DNA of 64,000 bases from Corinectria fuckeliana (GCA_019137255.1 WPDH01000190.1:1-64000); one strand, 5' to 3'. Counted from the first letter of the stretch, positions 23,338 to 34,862 are shown. A program made the numbers and translations. Notes: generated by a model not told the origin, from the letters alone.

Positions 23338-24599
23338 GATGAGACTCAATCAATCCCTTTTAGCGTCAACACCATCACCTTCTCGACCGTCTACACAGAG
23401 GAGTCCTGTGAGAGTGCAGGTTGCTTTCAAATCGTCACACGAAATATGGCGGGATATGATTGCTTCAATCTTGGGTGGCGAAACGGTTTTTAACCCCTGA
23501 CGTGTGTTCGAAAATCGTCGAGAAGTTTCCCAGGTTCGAGCATACGTTACACACCCTGGTGCATTCGGATTATCCGCACGAAGAGATTATGTATGAGACC
23601 GGGTGGGACACGTAGCAGTGTTACTATAATCGACAAGCCATCGCGTACTCCAATCGGCTTCTTGCGCATCTTCATGGCATGGAATATTCCTGTGCAGCTT
23701 CACCACCCTTGACCGACGTGGATCCCCTCAAGGTTTTGGACCTCTGCCGTGTGCCATGGGCTTTCGTGGGGAGAGAACACTTGAAGAGGATGTGCCGCGA
23801 GTGTAGCTACGTCAAATCCCCGCTCGAAGGCCTGCAATACCGGTTTACCGCGGCCTCCGTTGCAATATGGTTCCTGGACTCCATCCCGGCAGCCGCGCGC
23901 CTCCGAATACGGAACATTGTGTTACTCGAGGATCGTCGAGCAGGCGCTTTTCCAGAGTGCCACGCTCAAGGGCTGATTCCATTCTGCCAAGAAAACCGAC
24001 TTCTTCGTATTGAGCGCCGCCTCAATCTATGGAGGACTGTTTTTCAAGAGGAAAGTATGGAGCTTTGGGAAATAGCGTGGGACAGCCAGCCTGACAGACG
24101 CCCGGAGTCCAAATTCCTTTCCCGGCTTTGCCTACCATTGGAGAAGTGGCTCTTTGAAGCTTTAGAACTCCTTCTAGACGGCATGCCTCCCGATTCATTC
24201 TCTCTCGTCTCGGATGGCGATCCAGCGCCTGATCTCTGTGCCGAAATCTTCCAGACAGCGATTCATCGCGATATCGCGTGGGTGCTAACATTCAAAGAGT
24301 TATACTCTCGTAATATCCTTCCAGCCCCGAAATGGCCCCGGCAAAGCAATGAGCGTTTTTTCCAAGCAATGCAGCATCTTGTCAATAACACTTCCATCCT
24401 GCGGAGTAATTTCAACCCCGGCGAATTTTGGGACATTGAAGAACTCATCGAGCAAGGCTATGGTTGGGACTCGGAGAAGTGGGACTGGTGCTACGGCAAT
24501 CGCACGCCATTGCACTTCGAAACCACGCCCCCGCTTCCGAAATGGGATGAACTCCTGATTGAGAATCTCGAGCCCAGCTTCCAGGATTATTTCTCCTAA
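23338..24599 (+). pseudogene. 2EXR/F-box-like gene, 3' half
   Basis: Starting at the duplication GATGA (23338-23342) the frame gives DETQSIPFSVNTITFSTVY, continuing the LIAD end of the 5' half at 8926. A frame change near 23430-23500 and a TAG near 23613 follow. An uninterrupted 306-codon stretch from 23679 then runs to 24599, with FTAASVAIWFLDSIPAAARL and HAQGLIPFCQENRLLRIERR. These match the C-terminal half of the same fungal family. The reading frame is therefore broken by the 14.4-kb insertion, at least one frameshift and a C-to-T type stop, and the gene is almost certainly dead. Confidence 0.78.
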
Positions 24600-25861
24600 C
24601 CTACGAGTCGATGGACTAGGACCACGCTGTCCCGGGTTGTCTCATTGCTCAAGTCGGGTTATGCCGCTTGTTAGCATCGTCTATCCTTGTCATTTGTCTT
24701 GGTTGTGGTTCTGGATATCAGCAATTCTTGGATGATTGTCAAGCTTTTTTGTGCGAAAGGTTCTACTTGTTTTATACTAATTACCTATCAGGTACGTGCG
24801 GTAGAGTGTTCGAGTGTCCATCTGGAAAATATTTATCAGCAAAATAATAACTTCGCATTTGGTTCGTTCTCAACCACCCCCAGTCCATTCTTGTCCACCG
24901 CTTTGTCTTTCGCACAAGTCTCTACTAATACTTGCCAGCCCATACTTGTCGCACGATCTACCAATACCTCTACTATATTGCCAGGAAAACTTTGAGTTGC
25001 ATGCAAGCTAATTAATTACCGTAACAGATTAACCTGTAGCCGTGACCCTTACTTCTCTCTCGATGTCGCAGTTTTCCATCAATTGAGCCATTGTGCCTTT
25101 ATCCCGACTTATCTGAAGAGGCTTGACAAAAAAAAATAGCGAAATAGTGATAACATGGCATCGCTACATCAGAAATGGAGTTGAATACGAATGCCTGGGA
25201 CCCAGCTAGCCGACCAGGTACCGGAATTTCTCCTACAGTGTCTCACAAATCGCCGGCTGGCAAGTAGTGCGTCAATCGGGAAACTTGACTCATGAGCGGC
25301 TTCGTATTCGAAGCAAAAGCAAAGCAGCAAGATGATGATGTCAGAGTTGAAGAGCCTCGATTAGACAGACTAACCGACGGTCCGACATGTAAACCGAAAC
25401 ACCGCTGGCTTAACCGGAAACTACATGGCTGCGACAGCGCCAATACTAGTCGTAACGGGGCCAATCCCTGCTCAAACGCACGAATCCAAGACTTGCCTCG
25501 CAACCTGTATGATGTACCGCTTCAGATTGCCGCCCTCGCCTACAGCCATGCTTCAAAAAACTTGAGACGCGCAACGGAAGTAGCGAGGTCGCCAATGGCC
25601 CAATCGAATAGGCATCCCAGGGGCCAAGTCAGGGCATCTCTGTGTCAGGCAGGCGCTTGGATGGAAGACATTCCCGTTCCTGGAAATCTCGGTCTCGGAA
25701 GATGTTCATAAGTGACAATGCGGCTCACTGACTTGCTCGCTGGTGCTTTTTCAAAGTCCCGAGCCTCGAGTATATATGACACCCGGTAACCTGGTTGATG
25801 CTTGTACCACATCTCGTTAACTCATTCGCACACTGTCTGCTTTCCTTCGCGTTCCATCAAC
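24600..25861. other. Intergenic region and promoter of the secreted-protein gene
   Basis: I see no supported gene. A 139-codon open frame at 25292-25711 lacks any recognisable motif and I do not accept it. A TATATATG box near 25770, about 90 bases before the ATG at 25862, and pyrimidine-rich sequence after it fit the core promoter of the next gene. Confidence 0.5.
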
Positions 25862-27204
25862 ATGAGACTCTCCTCGATCGCTCTTCTTGACGTCGTCCTC
25901 GGCCTGGCGTTTGCCTCGCCCGCGCATGGTCTCCCCGGTCATCGTCGTGCTCTCCGCCACGGGCAGCTGAGCCATCTCCGCAAGCGAGAGGTCCCCCAGG
26001 AGCACTCCCACGACTTTGTCCTCACCATCACCCGCGAGTTCCTCAACCTCGACAACCCCAAGGGCATCGTTGACGTGGTGTTCGGGCTCTTGGGTAACGC
26101 CGCGGCGGCTGACGGCGCCGGAGACGTGGCAAACCTCGACTGTCTGAAGCAGGAGACGGCTGACCAAGCGTTCACCAACGCCAAGAGTGCCGGGGACCTC
26201 CGAGGAATGGCGGGTGCTTTGCTCTTCCAGGCCATCGAGCGAAACACAGCGGGCGTTGGCGTCGCTAGCCTTCTCTGTAGCGAGACTGCCGCGAACCCGG
26301 AGATTGCAGCCTTGACCCAGCATCAAGACCCGGCGTCGCCGAATGCAGCGGCTCTCAACAAGGCCGTCACTCTCGAGTTGGCTAAGCAGCTTGCCGGCAT
26401 TGGGGCCGACCCCAACCTGGCTCTCCTCAGTGGCACCTTTGCTCCCGGCGATGTATGTGCTTGCTGATCTTATCCTTCTCCCCCACCCGCCTGGCCACGT
26501 GCTATGCTCATCTCTTGCAGGCAAAAGACTCGACTGGCGCAGGTAGCTCTTGCGACGATGAAGAGCCCGACCTGGGTTGCATCTACTCACAGCGTCTTCT
26601 TGTGCTTGACGCTTCACAGGATGAGATCGCCGCCGCCGCCGCCGACGTGTCCCCGACCTTCTCGGGCACCGGTGGCATCTTCGCCACTGACCTCGTTGAC
26701 CTGGCCTCGTTCAGCGTCGCTTCTGTGACAGGGACTGTTGATCTGGCTACAGTCGTCAACGGCGCTGCCGGCGCCGCCGGTGCTGCCGGAGGGGCGGCAG
26801 ATGCCACAGCTTCTTCTCCTACTCCTTCTTCTGCCCCGGTCTCTACGCCAGTTGCCGCAGCAGCCACGGATGCCGTTGTCTCAAGTCCAGCCTCGGCCAC
26901 GGTCGCACGAGCAACGGAAACACCCACCAGCACAGGGGCAAACGTCCAAGCCTTCACCGGCACTCTTGGTGGCGCAGCCCCTCCTGTTGTTTCTTCCGCC
27001 GGCGACCGCCCTTTCTCCGTCAACGGCAACACCTTTACGGGCTCTGGAGCTGCCATCTCACGGTCCTGCGACATTCAACACAACGCGTGTGCAAACGCGG
27101 CGAACTCTGGTCAGCTCGCCGGTGGAGTAGCCCAATGTGAGCAACAGGTCTCTGATTGCAAGGCGGCAAACTCTCTGAGGAGGCGGTCTAAGCAAATGGT
27201 GTGA
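25862..27204 (+). CDS. Secreted alanine-rich protein with C-terminal cysteine module
   Basis: The model has exons 25862-26452 and 26521-27204 around a 68-nt phase-0 intron (GTATGT...CAG), giving 424 residues. The ATG at 25862 opens a signal peptide (MRLSSIALL...FASP) with a basic stretch HLRKRE soon after, a possible processing site. The first half is helical and carries a few cysteines. The middle is a low-complexity Ala/Ser/Thr/Pro linker suited to O-glycosylation. The end holds a conserved-looking block RPFSVNGNTFTG, then CDIQHNACANAANSGQL and CEQQVSDC. This module recurs in secreted ascomycete proteins of unknown function. A cell-wall or extracellular role is inferred, with no enzymatic motif. 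Confidence 0.85.
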
Positions 27205-27522
27205 AGCGAAGTACGGGATAAAAGCCTACGTGGTTTCATGGAATGTCAATCACTCAGACGCTAGGAGCGCTGCTGGAAGTGAGGCCATTCTAAATTTAGC
27301 CATTGTAGAGCAGATAATTGCTGGAAATATTTTACGTCCGTCGAATTATTTTGTGCCTAGGAAACGTCGATGGAAGATCCCGCTTGAATACTGCATTGAA
27401 TACAAGACAAGCCCTCGCCAGAATTCCTCTATCAAACAACTTGCTTAATCCGTAATCTGAGCTCTTCATCCGGTTATACAAGTTTAAGGACTTTGCGCAA
27501 ACTGAAGCCCCATAGTCCCATC
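27205..27522. other. Intergenic stretch
   Basis: No gene or repeat is visible between the secreted-protein stop and the FAD monooxygenase relic. Confidence 0.4.
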
Positions 27523-27820
27523 TCATGCCACCCATCCATAATCCAGCAGCCTGTACTTGTCACTGCTGGCAAAGGATCCATCGAAGAACCTCTGTGCGAG
27601 TTCCAAGATTCTAGTCCAAGCAACGAAAGCAAATATGTTGTTCCGTAGCCAAATCCCCCAGGCCGTCTGGGGCGCCATGATTGCAGGGAAAAGCGGCGGC
27701 ACCTTCTGTAGACCATCGTTGATGGGCCTCGTCTGCTCCTCGTAAGCCCCGAGGGCCGCTGCAAGGTTGCCCTTGTGCTTGCCGACCTCACCCGCCAGGA
27801 CATATGCGCCGGCAATTCAA
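27523..27820 (-). pseudogene. C-terminal relic of a FAD-dependent monooxygenase
   Basis: On the minus strand one frame reads GAYVLAGEVGKHKGNLA, then AYEEQTRPINDGLQKVPP, TAWGIWLRNN and finally DYGWVA before the stop at 27523. This is the usual C-terminus of salicylate-hydroxylase-type FAD monooxygenases of fungi. The frame is closed by a TGA directly before GAYVLAGE. Sequence further upstream (to about 28040) has open stretches in shifted frames but no intact FAD-binding GxGxxG start. The upstream two thirds of the gene are lost or scrambled. Confidence 0.65.
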
Positions 27821-28316
27821 GGGTTCTACATGGTCTCGGACGCCGCAGCCAAGACCAATAGCCCGGGTCCTCGAGGACGACGAGGTCATATTCTGAAGGC
27901 GGCATGGTGTTGGTGAACTCGGCGGCCACAGACCCATCTTGCTGCTCGGTTTGCTGAAAAGAGGCGACTTGCTCGCCAAAGACGGAGTTGATGTTTTCAT
28001 TGTCTTTGGGGCAGACCTACAACTAATACATCTGATACTCAAAGTCCATCGTTACATCCTCGTATCGGGGTTAAAGTATGCTCATGTGCCAAAGTCAGCT
28101 TATCAACATTGTGCTGTCAAGGCTTCAGCACAGGAGGGATAGCGGTTCCCCAGAAAGTGCGCGTTGGACAGAACCATTGATTTATGAACTTGGTGTTGAG
28201 ATCTGAGGAAATTCGCGTAAAGCAAACCCAACCATGCACGTGACCGAGTATGGTTACAGGAATATTCAATAGCCACAACTCCCGCTACAAAGTCTTCATC
28301 AACCTCCTCAACCAGC
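27821..28316. other. Intergenic, possibly scrambled monooxygenase DNA
   Basis: Frames shifted against the relic at 27523-27820 extend to about 28040, but no motif can be placed. The rest is the promoter region of the next gene; I see no clear TATA box. Confidence 0.35.
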
Positions 28317-29537
28317 ATGGCAGAGACGACGAGGACCAGCAGTCTACTTACCGTCATCATAACAACGTCAGTGACGCCGTCTGCGCCCTCAACAGACCTG
28401 ATATCGGCAGTGCTGGAGTCATTTGGCCGTCACTGCCCAAGCCTGTTAGACTGCAGGGTCATCGTCGTCTTCGATGGCTATGATCAGGTCGTTTCTACAG
28501 CTCGCCTGAAGAAGGGCTACGTCACTGCTGAGCAGGCCACGGCTTTTAATGTCTACAAGGAAAACGTCAAGAAACTCATCATAACCCAGCATTATGGAGC
28601 TCACGATAGCGTTGCTCTCACTCGGGGATCGGCAACGGCCGAATATGGCAGCCCGTGCAAGGCTGAGAATGCCGTACACTACACGACCTTGCAGACACCG
28701 GACATGAAAGTGGCCTTCATAGAGCCTACGAGGCGTCTTGGCTTTGGCTTGGCTGTCCGATCTGCACTGAGAATGTCCGAGACTCCGTATGTCTGGGTCC
28801 AGCAACACGACTGGGCGCTCGTCTCCGACTTTCCCGTAGACCCTCTGCTGCAAATCATGGGAGCTTCCGAGACCGACCCCAAAGCCCCCATTGAATACGT
28901 TTGCCTTCCTGCAGTGCGCATGCTCTCATACGCCACGTCTCCAGATGTCATCAAGTTTCCGGTTCTGAAGGAGTTGACAGCTTCACTCAAGGGCAACTTC
29001 AGTCCTGGTTCTGATCCGAACATCAAGATCCCACTGACGCCTCTCTTCTTCTGGCACGACAAGCCGCATATCGCATCTACCGCTCATTATCTGGCTCGTG
29101 TCTTCCCGACCCGACTAGCCATGCTCCGCGGGGACTTCATCGAAGACAAGATTGGACAGCGTGCGAGAGCACAGATGAAGGAAGGATCTGTAAGCAGCCC
29201 CCGAATGTCCTTCTCGTGCGTTATGTTCCCTAGTGCGGCCTTCTTTCGTCCTTGCTCTGGCGCAACGGCATACCAAGGACTGGATCTCACAGACATGTGC
29301 TAACAAAATCTACAGTGGACAAAGTGGGCCAGCTGGCTGTACTATCCCTACGAAGGAAGGGAGTTGTGCCTACGGCATCTCCAAGGACGGACTTGGCAAG
29401 GCACGGAGCGGGAGGCGGGAAGGATTGCAATGTGGCGACAAAGACAAGACGGAAACGATACGCTCATCCAAAAGGAGGCATCCGTTGACATGGAGGAGCT
29501 GGGATATACCTCTAACGAGAAATACACAAAGGCTTGA
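28317..29537 (+). CDS. Glycosyltransferase-like fungal protein, function unknown
   Basis: The exons are 28317-29189 and 29316-29537 around a 126-nt phase-0 intron (GTAAGC...GCTAAC...TACAG), giving 364 residues. The N-terminus TVIITTSVTPSAPSTDLI and RVIVVFDGY look like the first beta-alpha units of a nucleotide-sugar (GT-A) fold. They are followed by GFGLAVRSALRMSETPYVWV and QHDW. Exon 2 continues TKWASWLYYPYEGREL. That order (variable N-terminus, a DG pair, then a QHD-type motif) suggests a glycosyltransferase-like protein, probably cytosolic since no signal peptide or membrane segment is seen. No substrate can be proposed. It ends 52 bp before the convergent regulator gene. Confidence 0.75.
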
Positions 29538-29589
29538 AGCATTCCCTCTCGCCGTCTTCTCGGCAGTGTGTTCGTTACCAAAGAGGTCA

Positions 29590-31994
29590 TTAAAGAGGTT
29601 CCCAAAGTGGTGTCTGCTGCGGCGTCTCGTCATTGAACACCCAGCTCATCGGGTCCATGCTGCCGAAGCTGAACTGTGTATCTGCCATCTTGTATCGATC
29701 GTTAGCGACGAGTGAGCTCGTGGGGCTGGGTCTCGACTCACCATAAAGTCCCAGCCTTCTATCAGGTCCGGTGGTGTGTTAAAAGACAATTCGAGAAGCC
29801 CGTCTTCGCCCTCAGCTTGGCTCTGGGCTACCTTTTCCTCGAGAATCGCTAGGCATCTGTCTTCGGCAGCTTCTACAGCCTTGATCAAATGCTCAGGGAA
29901 ATCATCCGGCCGAAGTCCCTGCAAGTGCCCCTCGATCTCAGCTGCAATCACACAAATGAACAAATAGCCCTTGGTGTTGGTTTCTCCTGCCTCGAGACAC
30001 CTGACGCACCAAGCCTTCGTCTCATCCAAGATGGAAAGCAGGTTTGGATGGAGACACATCGGACCCAGACCCTCTTCTTCTTGCAGCTGCTTCCTGAGTT
30101 CCGCGGCCAAGAGGAGACATGCCTGCATAGCAACGGTTCGAACGAAAAGAGAGCCACAGGCAGCTAATCGTGCAAAATCGCTTTCCTTTTGAGAGGCAGT
30201 ATGGTCGTGGGACCGAGCAGTCACGACGGCTGTTGACGGGAACACGGCACACCACAATTTGAGCGAGGCATCGACAACCACCTTTCGCGAGAATGCATAG
30301 GCTGTCCCTTGCAAAGAAAACTGGAAAAAAGAAGCGTGCAGAGACGAGAGGTAGCGACGCACGATGAAGTCCACGAATGTCATTGAGAATTGAGACGGCG
30401 AGGTTCCAGCACTCGATCGGCATTCTTTAAGGTCTCGGCAAATATGTTTGTATGACTCCCGAAACACGGCGTCAAGTCGAAGGGTTTCCTCGTAAGAGCC
30501 GTTTGAGCTGATGCTATTTAAGAACTTGGCGATTGCGAGACGGACTGGGAACGTCTTTCGAAGGGCTATAGCAATGGAAGTCTGCGTAAAGTAGTTGCCC
30601 AGTTTCGGATCAGGATTCTCAGCTACAAGCTGCTCATCGTCGAAATTACCAGGGGGCCTGGTGTTGAAGTCGTCAAGACAGATAAGCGGAGGCCCGCCTG
30701 ATCTCATGCTTGACTGCAGAGCGATCTCCAGGATCGTGTTCCACAGCCTTCGACACATCTCGGCAGCCGAGGTGGTCCGTTTGAGCAGATATGCTGGGTC
30801 TCGATGAAGCCCCATGTGCACTACCGTTCGAATCAACGCGCCGGTTGCGATCCAGACCAGATCCTCTCCCACGCCCGAGGTCTCGCGTGCAAGCAGCAGG
30901 AGGATGTTGATCTGCAGGGACTTGAGGCTCAGCCTGAACTTGAACTCTGGCACGGTGAGCCATGTCTGAGCCTCGTAGACCCATTTTATGGCAGACGCTC
31001 GCAGGGAGAAGTTCTCGTCGTAGATGGTGGCTCCGATGGCGAGCACCAACTTTAGGAGGACAAGGAATGCCGCGTCAGGCTCTGCGTCGGACGCCCAAAC
31101 AGCCTCGTACTCTTTCATGAAAGTGGGCACGTGAAGGACTCGATATATGCTCTCAGTCGTCCGCAGGTAACCGTCAACGAGCTTGTCAGCGATATCCCTA
31201 GGGGGCAGTTCGGTCGTGGGAGGCGAGGGCCATGACGGTGCTCGCCTCGACTTGATAACCTTCCCCAAGTGCTTGCATCTTTGTACACCAGCGGTTGCCC
31301 GTGATGTCTCTCGCAAGAGGGGCTCAATAATGTCAAAGATGTTGCCAAACTAATGGATGTTACCTCACAGGTTTGCAAAGGGAGAACGAACAGATGGGAC
31401 GAAGCTTACCACAGTCACTCCGTTAACCCAGTGGCTTTGGCCGAAGAGCCGAGTCTTGTGCATGACACTGCGGCTAAGAATATGCACCTGGCCAAACAAG
31501 CTGCTTTCCCCGCGAGTAAAGAAAGGTCCGGGTTGTCGGGGCGCGGCCGCGTCAATGTGAAGATTCGACATGGGGGCGAGCGCAGAACTCGCAGAAGCCT
31601 GCGCGGTCCTCGGGGCCACTTGAGCCAGCTCATCTTCAAGCTGTCGGATTCGGCTTCGTAGATGCTCGACATCTTCGGGGTTAGTCGGCAGGCCTGCAAG
31701 CGGTGACGCGCTTGTTGAGCTTGGCACTGATGGAATGAGCCGTGAGACTGTGGACCCTCCGCTGGTGTTGGAAGATGTATCAACGGGTGCCAAGTAGCGA
31801 AGGCTGCTGAGCTCACGGCGCAGGGCGGCTCCGGTGGTCTTGGTTTGGCTCGCATCTTGGCGTGGAGGTTGAGATGGATGGTTTTCGTACATGCAGGCTG
31901 CGTTCTTGGACCGCACGCAGTTGCTGCAGGGGGTGTCTCGATTGCACCGGATCTTGCGTCTCCTACAGAGGGAGCAGGAACTATCACGTTCCAT
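29590..31994 (-). CDS. Zn2Cys6 transcription factor with fungal_trans domain
   Basis: This is a predicted nuclear regulator. The N-terminus has the binuclear cluster CSLCRRRKIRC...CSNC (residues 7-34), then a coiled-coil-like stretch (EDVEHLRSRIRQLEDEL). A long fungal_trans-type middle region contains GALIRTVVHMGLHRDP and RRLWNTILEIALQ. Exons read 31994-31410, 31349-29742 and 29688-29590. The introns are 31350-31409 (60 nt) and 29689-29741 (53 nt, GTGAGT...GCTAAC...AAG), giving 763 residues. The second intron ends in AAG. An alternative CAG six bases further would give a different, shorter tail. The chosen end, DPMSWVFNDETPQQTPLW, looks more like a real C-terminus. No target can be named. Confidence 0.88.
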
Positions 31995-33189
31995 CTGGAG
32001 TCAGCGTAGAGCACCTACGGAGGATTCTGGACCTACACTGTGGGCCGTCTCCGCCGGCGCTCAGGGACATCGGACTCGGTCATGGTGGTTCCTTGAGTCG
32101 CTCTTCGATGGTTCGAACAGTCAAGCGGAGTCAGCAGTCGGGCACAGTTCCAAGACAGAGCTTCTCCGACGAGCTTGCTGCGGGCTGCGCTGGGAAATAA
32201 GATGATGGATAAGTTGAGAGAAGTCGACAATGATGCCGGTTGATCGGACTCGGCATCTGCGCTTTTGGTCCGAGTCGCCTGCCTTTTGCCGACCGAGGCC
32301 AGCATCCAATTGGTTAATTAGCTCCGAGCTGGCGACATCTCTGAACGATGCTATTCCCGATAGTACATACAGGGCAGAAATTATAGGAAATGCAACGAAC
32401 GGTGGCTAGCAATAACGAGTTCTAGCCTCTGTTTTTCTTTTTATGCTGCCATAGCTCAAGTTGTTTCCTAGTGTAATCGAAAGAGCATCAAAGACTTTCT
32501 ACAACTCCCAACTTGTGCGAGTACACTCGGACATTAGATATTGAAAGCGTCACAGCACTAAGTTGTTCTATACTGATGGGTCACGATAGGTCATAACGTC
32601 ACATTATTGGTTGAGGTCCGAAGCGCGGTGAGGGGTGATGGTTGTAGCCTATTCTAAACGCCTTGTTATAATAGGTTGCTGCGGGTTGTATCACACTCCT
32701 AGACCGACCGACCACTTTCAGACGAGGTCATCATCCGGCTAGGCTGCAGACCAGAAAGGCTTTGCTCCAAGCTCGTGCTGTAAACTTGGGGGCGTTAGAG
32801 CACTTACATGGGTGGCTAATGTGGCACGAACAACTCTAGATGTTTAGAATTGGGTTGATCTTAACTAGTAAAGACTTTAGTCAATCCAAGGCACAAGGTG
32901 ATCGGGCAGAGAGTAGAAAGAAGGCAAGATGCCATGCCAAACGAACGGATTGGGAGATACCTCGCCTGAGACTGTACTGCCTTCGCCCATGTACGGCTTC
33001 ATGTCGACAAATAGCAACCAAAGCCCAGTTCTCAGACAAGATTCCGTTCGCCGTCTGATGCTCTATCGTGGCGGTTAAGTCACCGGCTACCTAACAACCC
33101 TGTGCATCTTTCCAGAGACGCAGTCTGCTATCATTATCTTCAGCAACGCGCAGGCTGTGACGCTTCCGACCGGACTACGTGGGCCATAA
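31995..33189. other. Intergenic region upstream of the Zn2Cys6 gene and the hydrolase
   Basis: About 1.2 kb with no convincing gene. Short open frames at 32840-33058 and on the minus strand lack any motif. If the hydrolase to the right has a separate first exon it should lie here, but I could not find one with the expected N-terminal sequence. Confidence 0.45.
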
Positions 33190-34662
33190 TGCAGGAGCTC
33201 TTCCAGCTTCGTCCTGCACTCGACTTGGCTACGTCCTGACGCTGACCCCGTCTTCAAGCTCGGGTCTATGTGCAAAGGCTTTACTGCGCTAGCTGTCGCT
33301 TGTCTCGTTGCTGATGGGAGTCTTGGCTGGGATGATCGTATTGACCGCTTTCTCGCTGACTTGCGCGCCACTAACAATGGCAAATTCACCATCCGAGAGT
33401 TGCTAAGCCATGGCACGGGGTTATGCCGGTCAGATGCCCTCTTCATTGGGTCTGACAACCAGCTTCTCCTCACGAAGACTGAGGGCACCAGCATCTTCGC
33501 CAATCTCACCCCGAGCCGTCCTCCACGCCAGAAGTTCCTCTACAACAACTTCGGCCATCACACGGTGGGATGCGTTATCGAGCAAGTGTCGTCAATGAGC
33601 TATGGCGACTTCCTTGCCAAGCGCATCTTCGGCCCGCTGCACATGAACCGCACATTCACGACGCTTCCGCCAACGGAGGACCAGAGTGTTGCGCAGGCCT
33701 ACGTCCCGTACCACGACCTTCGCCTTCGCCAGGTCCCGACGCCTCGCATCTCCTCCGACACGGTTGTCTTCGCTGCGGGCTGCATCCGGAGCTGTATGCG
33801 CGATCTCCTGGCCTTCTACAGCGCTTTGCTGCGCAACTTCGACGCCCTCGTGCCGGAGTCGGACTCGACAAGCTCCACCGCCATCCCCAGCCATGTCCGG
33901 GCGATATTCGAAGCGACTATGCCATTCCAGATCCCCACGTCGCTCCGCGAGCAGTCGTACGGCATGGGATGGGCGCGCACGCAGCTGCCCAACCAAATGA
34001 GCGAACTTAGCGGTAATTCCGGCTTGCTGGACGCCTATCCAACCATTGGCGATGCGAGCAACGCACCACTAGTGTTCCATCACGGCGGTAACAACCTCGG
34101 TTGCTCGGCTGCGGTATACATGATGCCTGAGCTGGAAAGCGGCATCGTTGTACTGGGCAACGCCCTGGGCCACTGCGACGCGACTGACTGGACCGCGCAG
34201 GTACTGACAGAGGCGTATCTCTGCGGAGCCATCCGGACTCGTTTCCGTCAGTACGCCATCGCAGCAGCATCGCACCAACGGTCCGCCATGGAGCGCGTGC
34301 AGGAAATGCTGGACAAGGAGAAGAGGCCCGGCGACTCTCCTGGCAACCTTCAACGGTACACGGGCACGTTTTGGAACAAGACGCATCAGTTTCGGATTGT
34401 TGTGACGCTTTGCGCCGAAGGCCTCAAGGTGTCGTTGCAGGGCCGACAGAAGGAGGAATATACACTCCGCCACTATTACCAGGACACTTTCGTCTTCAAC
34501 GAGACCTTTGACCAAGTCGTTGACCGCGGCCAGTGGTGCCGGCCGTACTGGTTCTACAAGATTAGGTTCCTGCCCCGAGACACAGACGCGGCAGTTGATG
34601 CGCTTTGCTGGAGAATCGATGATACGGAGGAACAGGGACAGATCTTCACAAAGCTTGACTAA
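33190..34662 (+). CDS. Class C beta-lactamase-type serine hydrolase, 5' end unresolved
   Basis: This is a serine hydrolase of the beta-lactamase/penicillin-binding-protein (AmpC-like) fold found in many fungal gene clusters. The nucleophile motif SxxK is GSMCKGFTALAVA, and the first ATG (33268) lies inside it. The true protein must start upstream, yet a TAA at 33187 closes the frame. The remaining motifs are intact: YNN in FLYNNFGHH, and HHGGNN near the end of the fold. A C-terminal lipocalin-like extension follows. The feature begins at the first codon after the stop. A missed upstream exon (a plausible acceptor CTCTTCCAG ends at 33205) or a 5'-truncated pseudogene are both possible. Confidence 0.72.
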   Translation, partial: CRSSSSFVLHSTWLRPDADPVFKLGSMCKGFTALAVACLVADGSLGWDDRIDRFLADLRATNNGKFTIRELLSHGTGLCRSDALFIGSDNQLLLTKTEGTSIFANLTPSRPPRQKFLYNNFGHHTVGCVIEQVSSMSYGDFLAKRIFGPLHMNRTFTTLPPTEDQSVAQAYVPYHDLRLRQVPTPRISSDTVVFAAGCIRSCMRDLLAFYSALLRNFDALVPESDSTSSTAIPSHVRAIFEATMPFQIPTSLREQSYGMGWARTQLPNQMSELSGNSGLLDAYPTIGDASNAPLVFHHGGNNLGCSAAVYMMPELESGIVVLGNALGHCDATDWTAQVLTEAYLCGAIRTRFRQYAIAAASHQRSAMERVQEMLDKEKRPGDSPGNLQRYTGTFWNKTHQFRIVVTLCAEGLKVSLQGRQKEEYTLRHYYQDTFVFNETFDQVVDRGQWCRPYWFYKIRFLPRDTDAAVDALCWRIDDTEEQGQIFTKLD

Positions 34663-34862
34663 TGGAAATAATCTTGAGTTTCAGCGCTGAAGGATCCCAA
34701 CTCGGCATTCGGCAAGAAGGGTTTTGTTGAATGTTTGCAAAGGGTTGGTGGTTCGCTACGAGGTTGAGCTGGATGCTTTGCATTGGCGAGGCATGTGGGA
34801 ATGCCTGTTAATGAAGTCAGCTTTAAGACGATAAATAGATAACTGTGGGCGCGCACCATAAC

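Noticed and set aside
25292..25711. 139-codon open frame
   Set aside because: No motif, no intron pattern and unusual composition; reads like intergenic DNA.
25817..26617. 266-codon minus-strand frame opposite the secreted-protein gene
   Set aside because: Shadow of the GC-rich coding strand; the plus-strand model has signal peptide and intron.
33592..33996. Minus-strand open frame inside the beta-lactamase-type gene
   Set aside because: Shadow frame; the plus strand carries the catalytic motifs.
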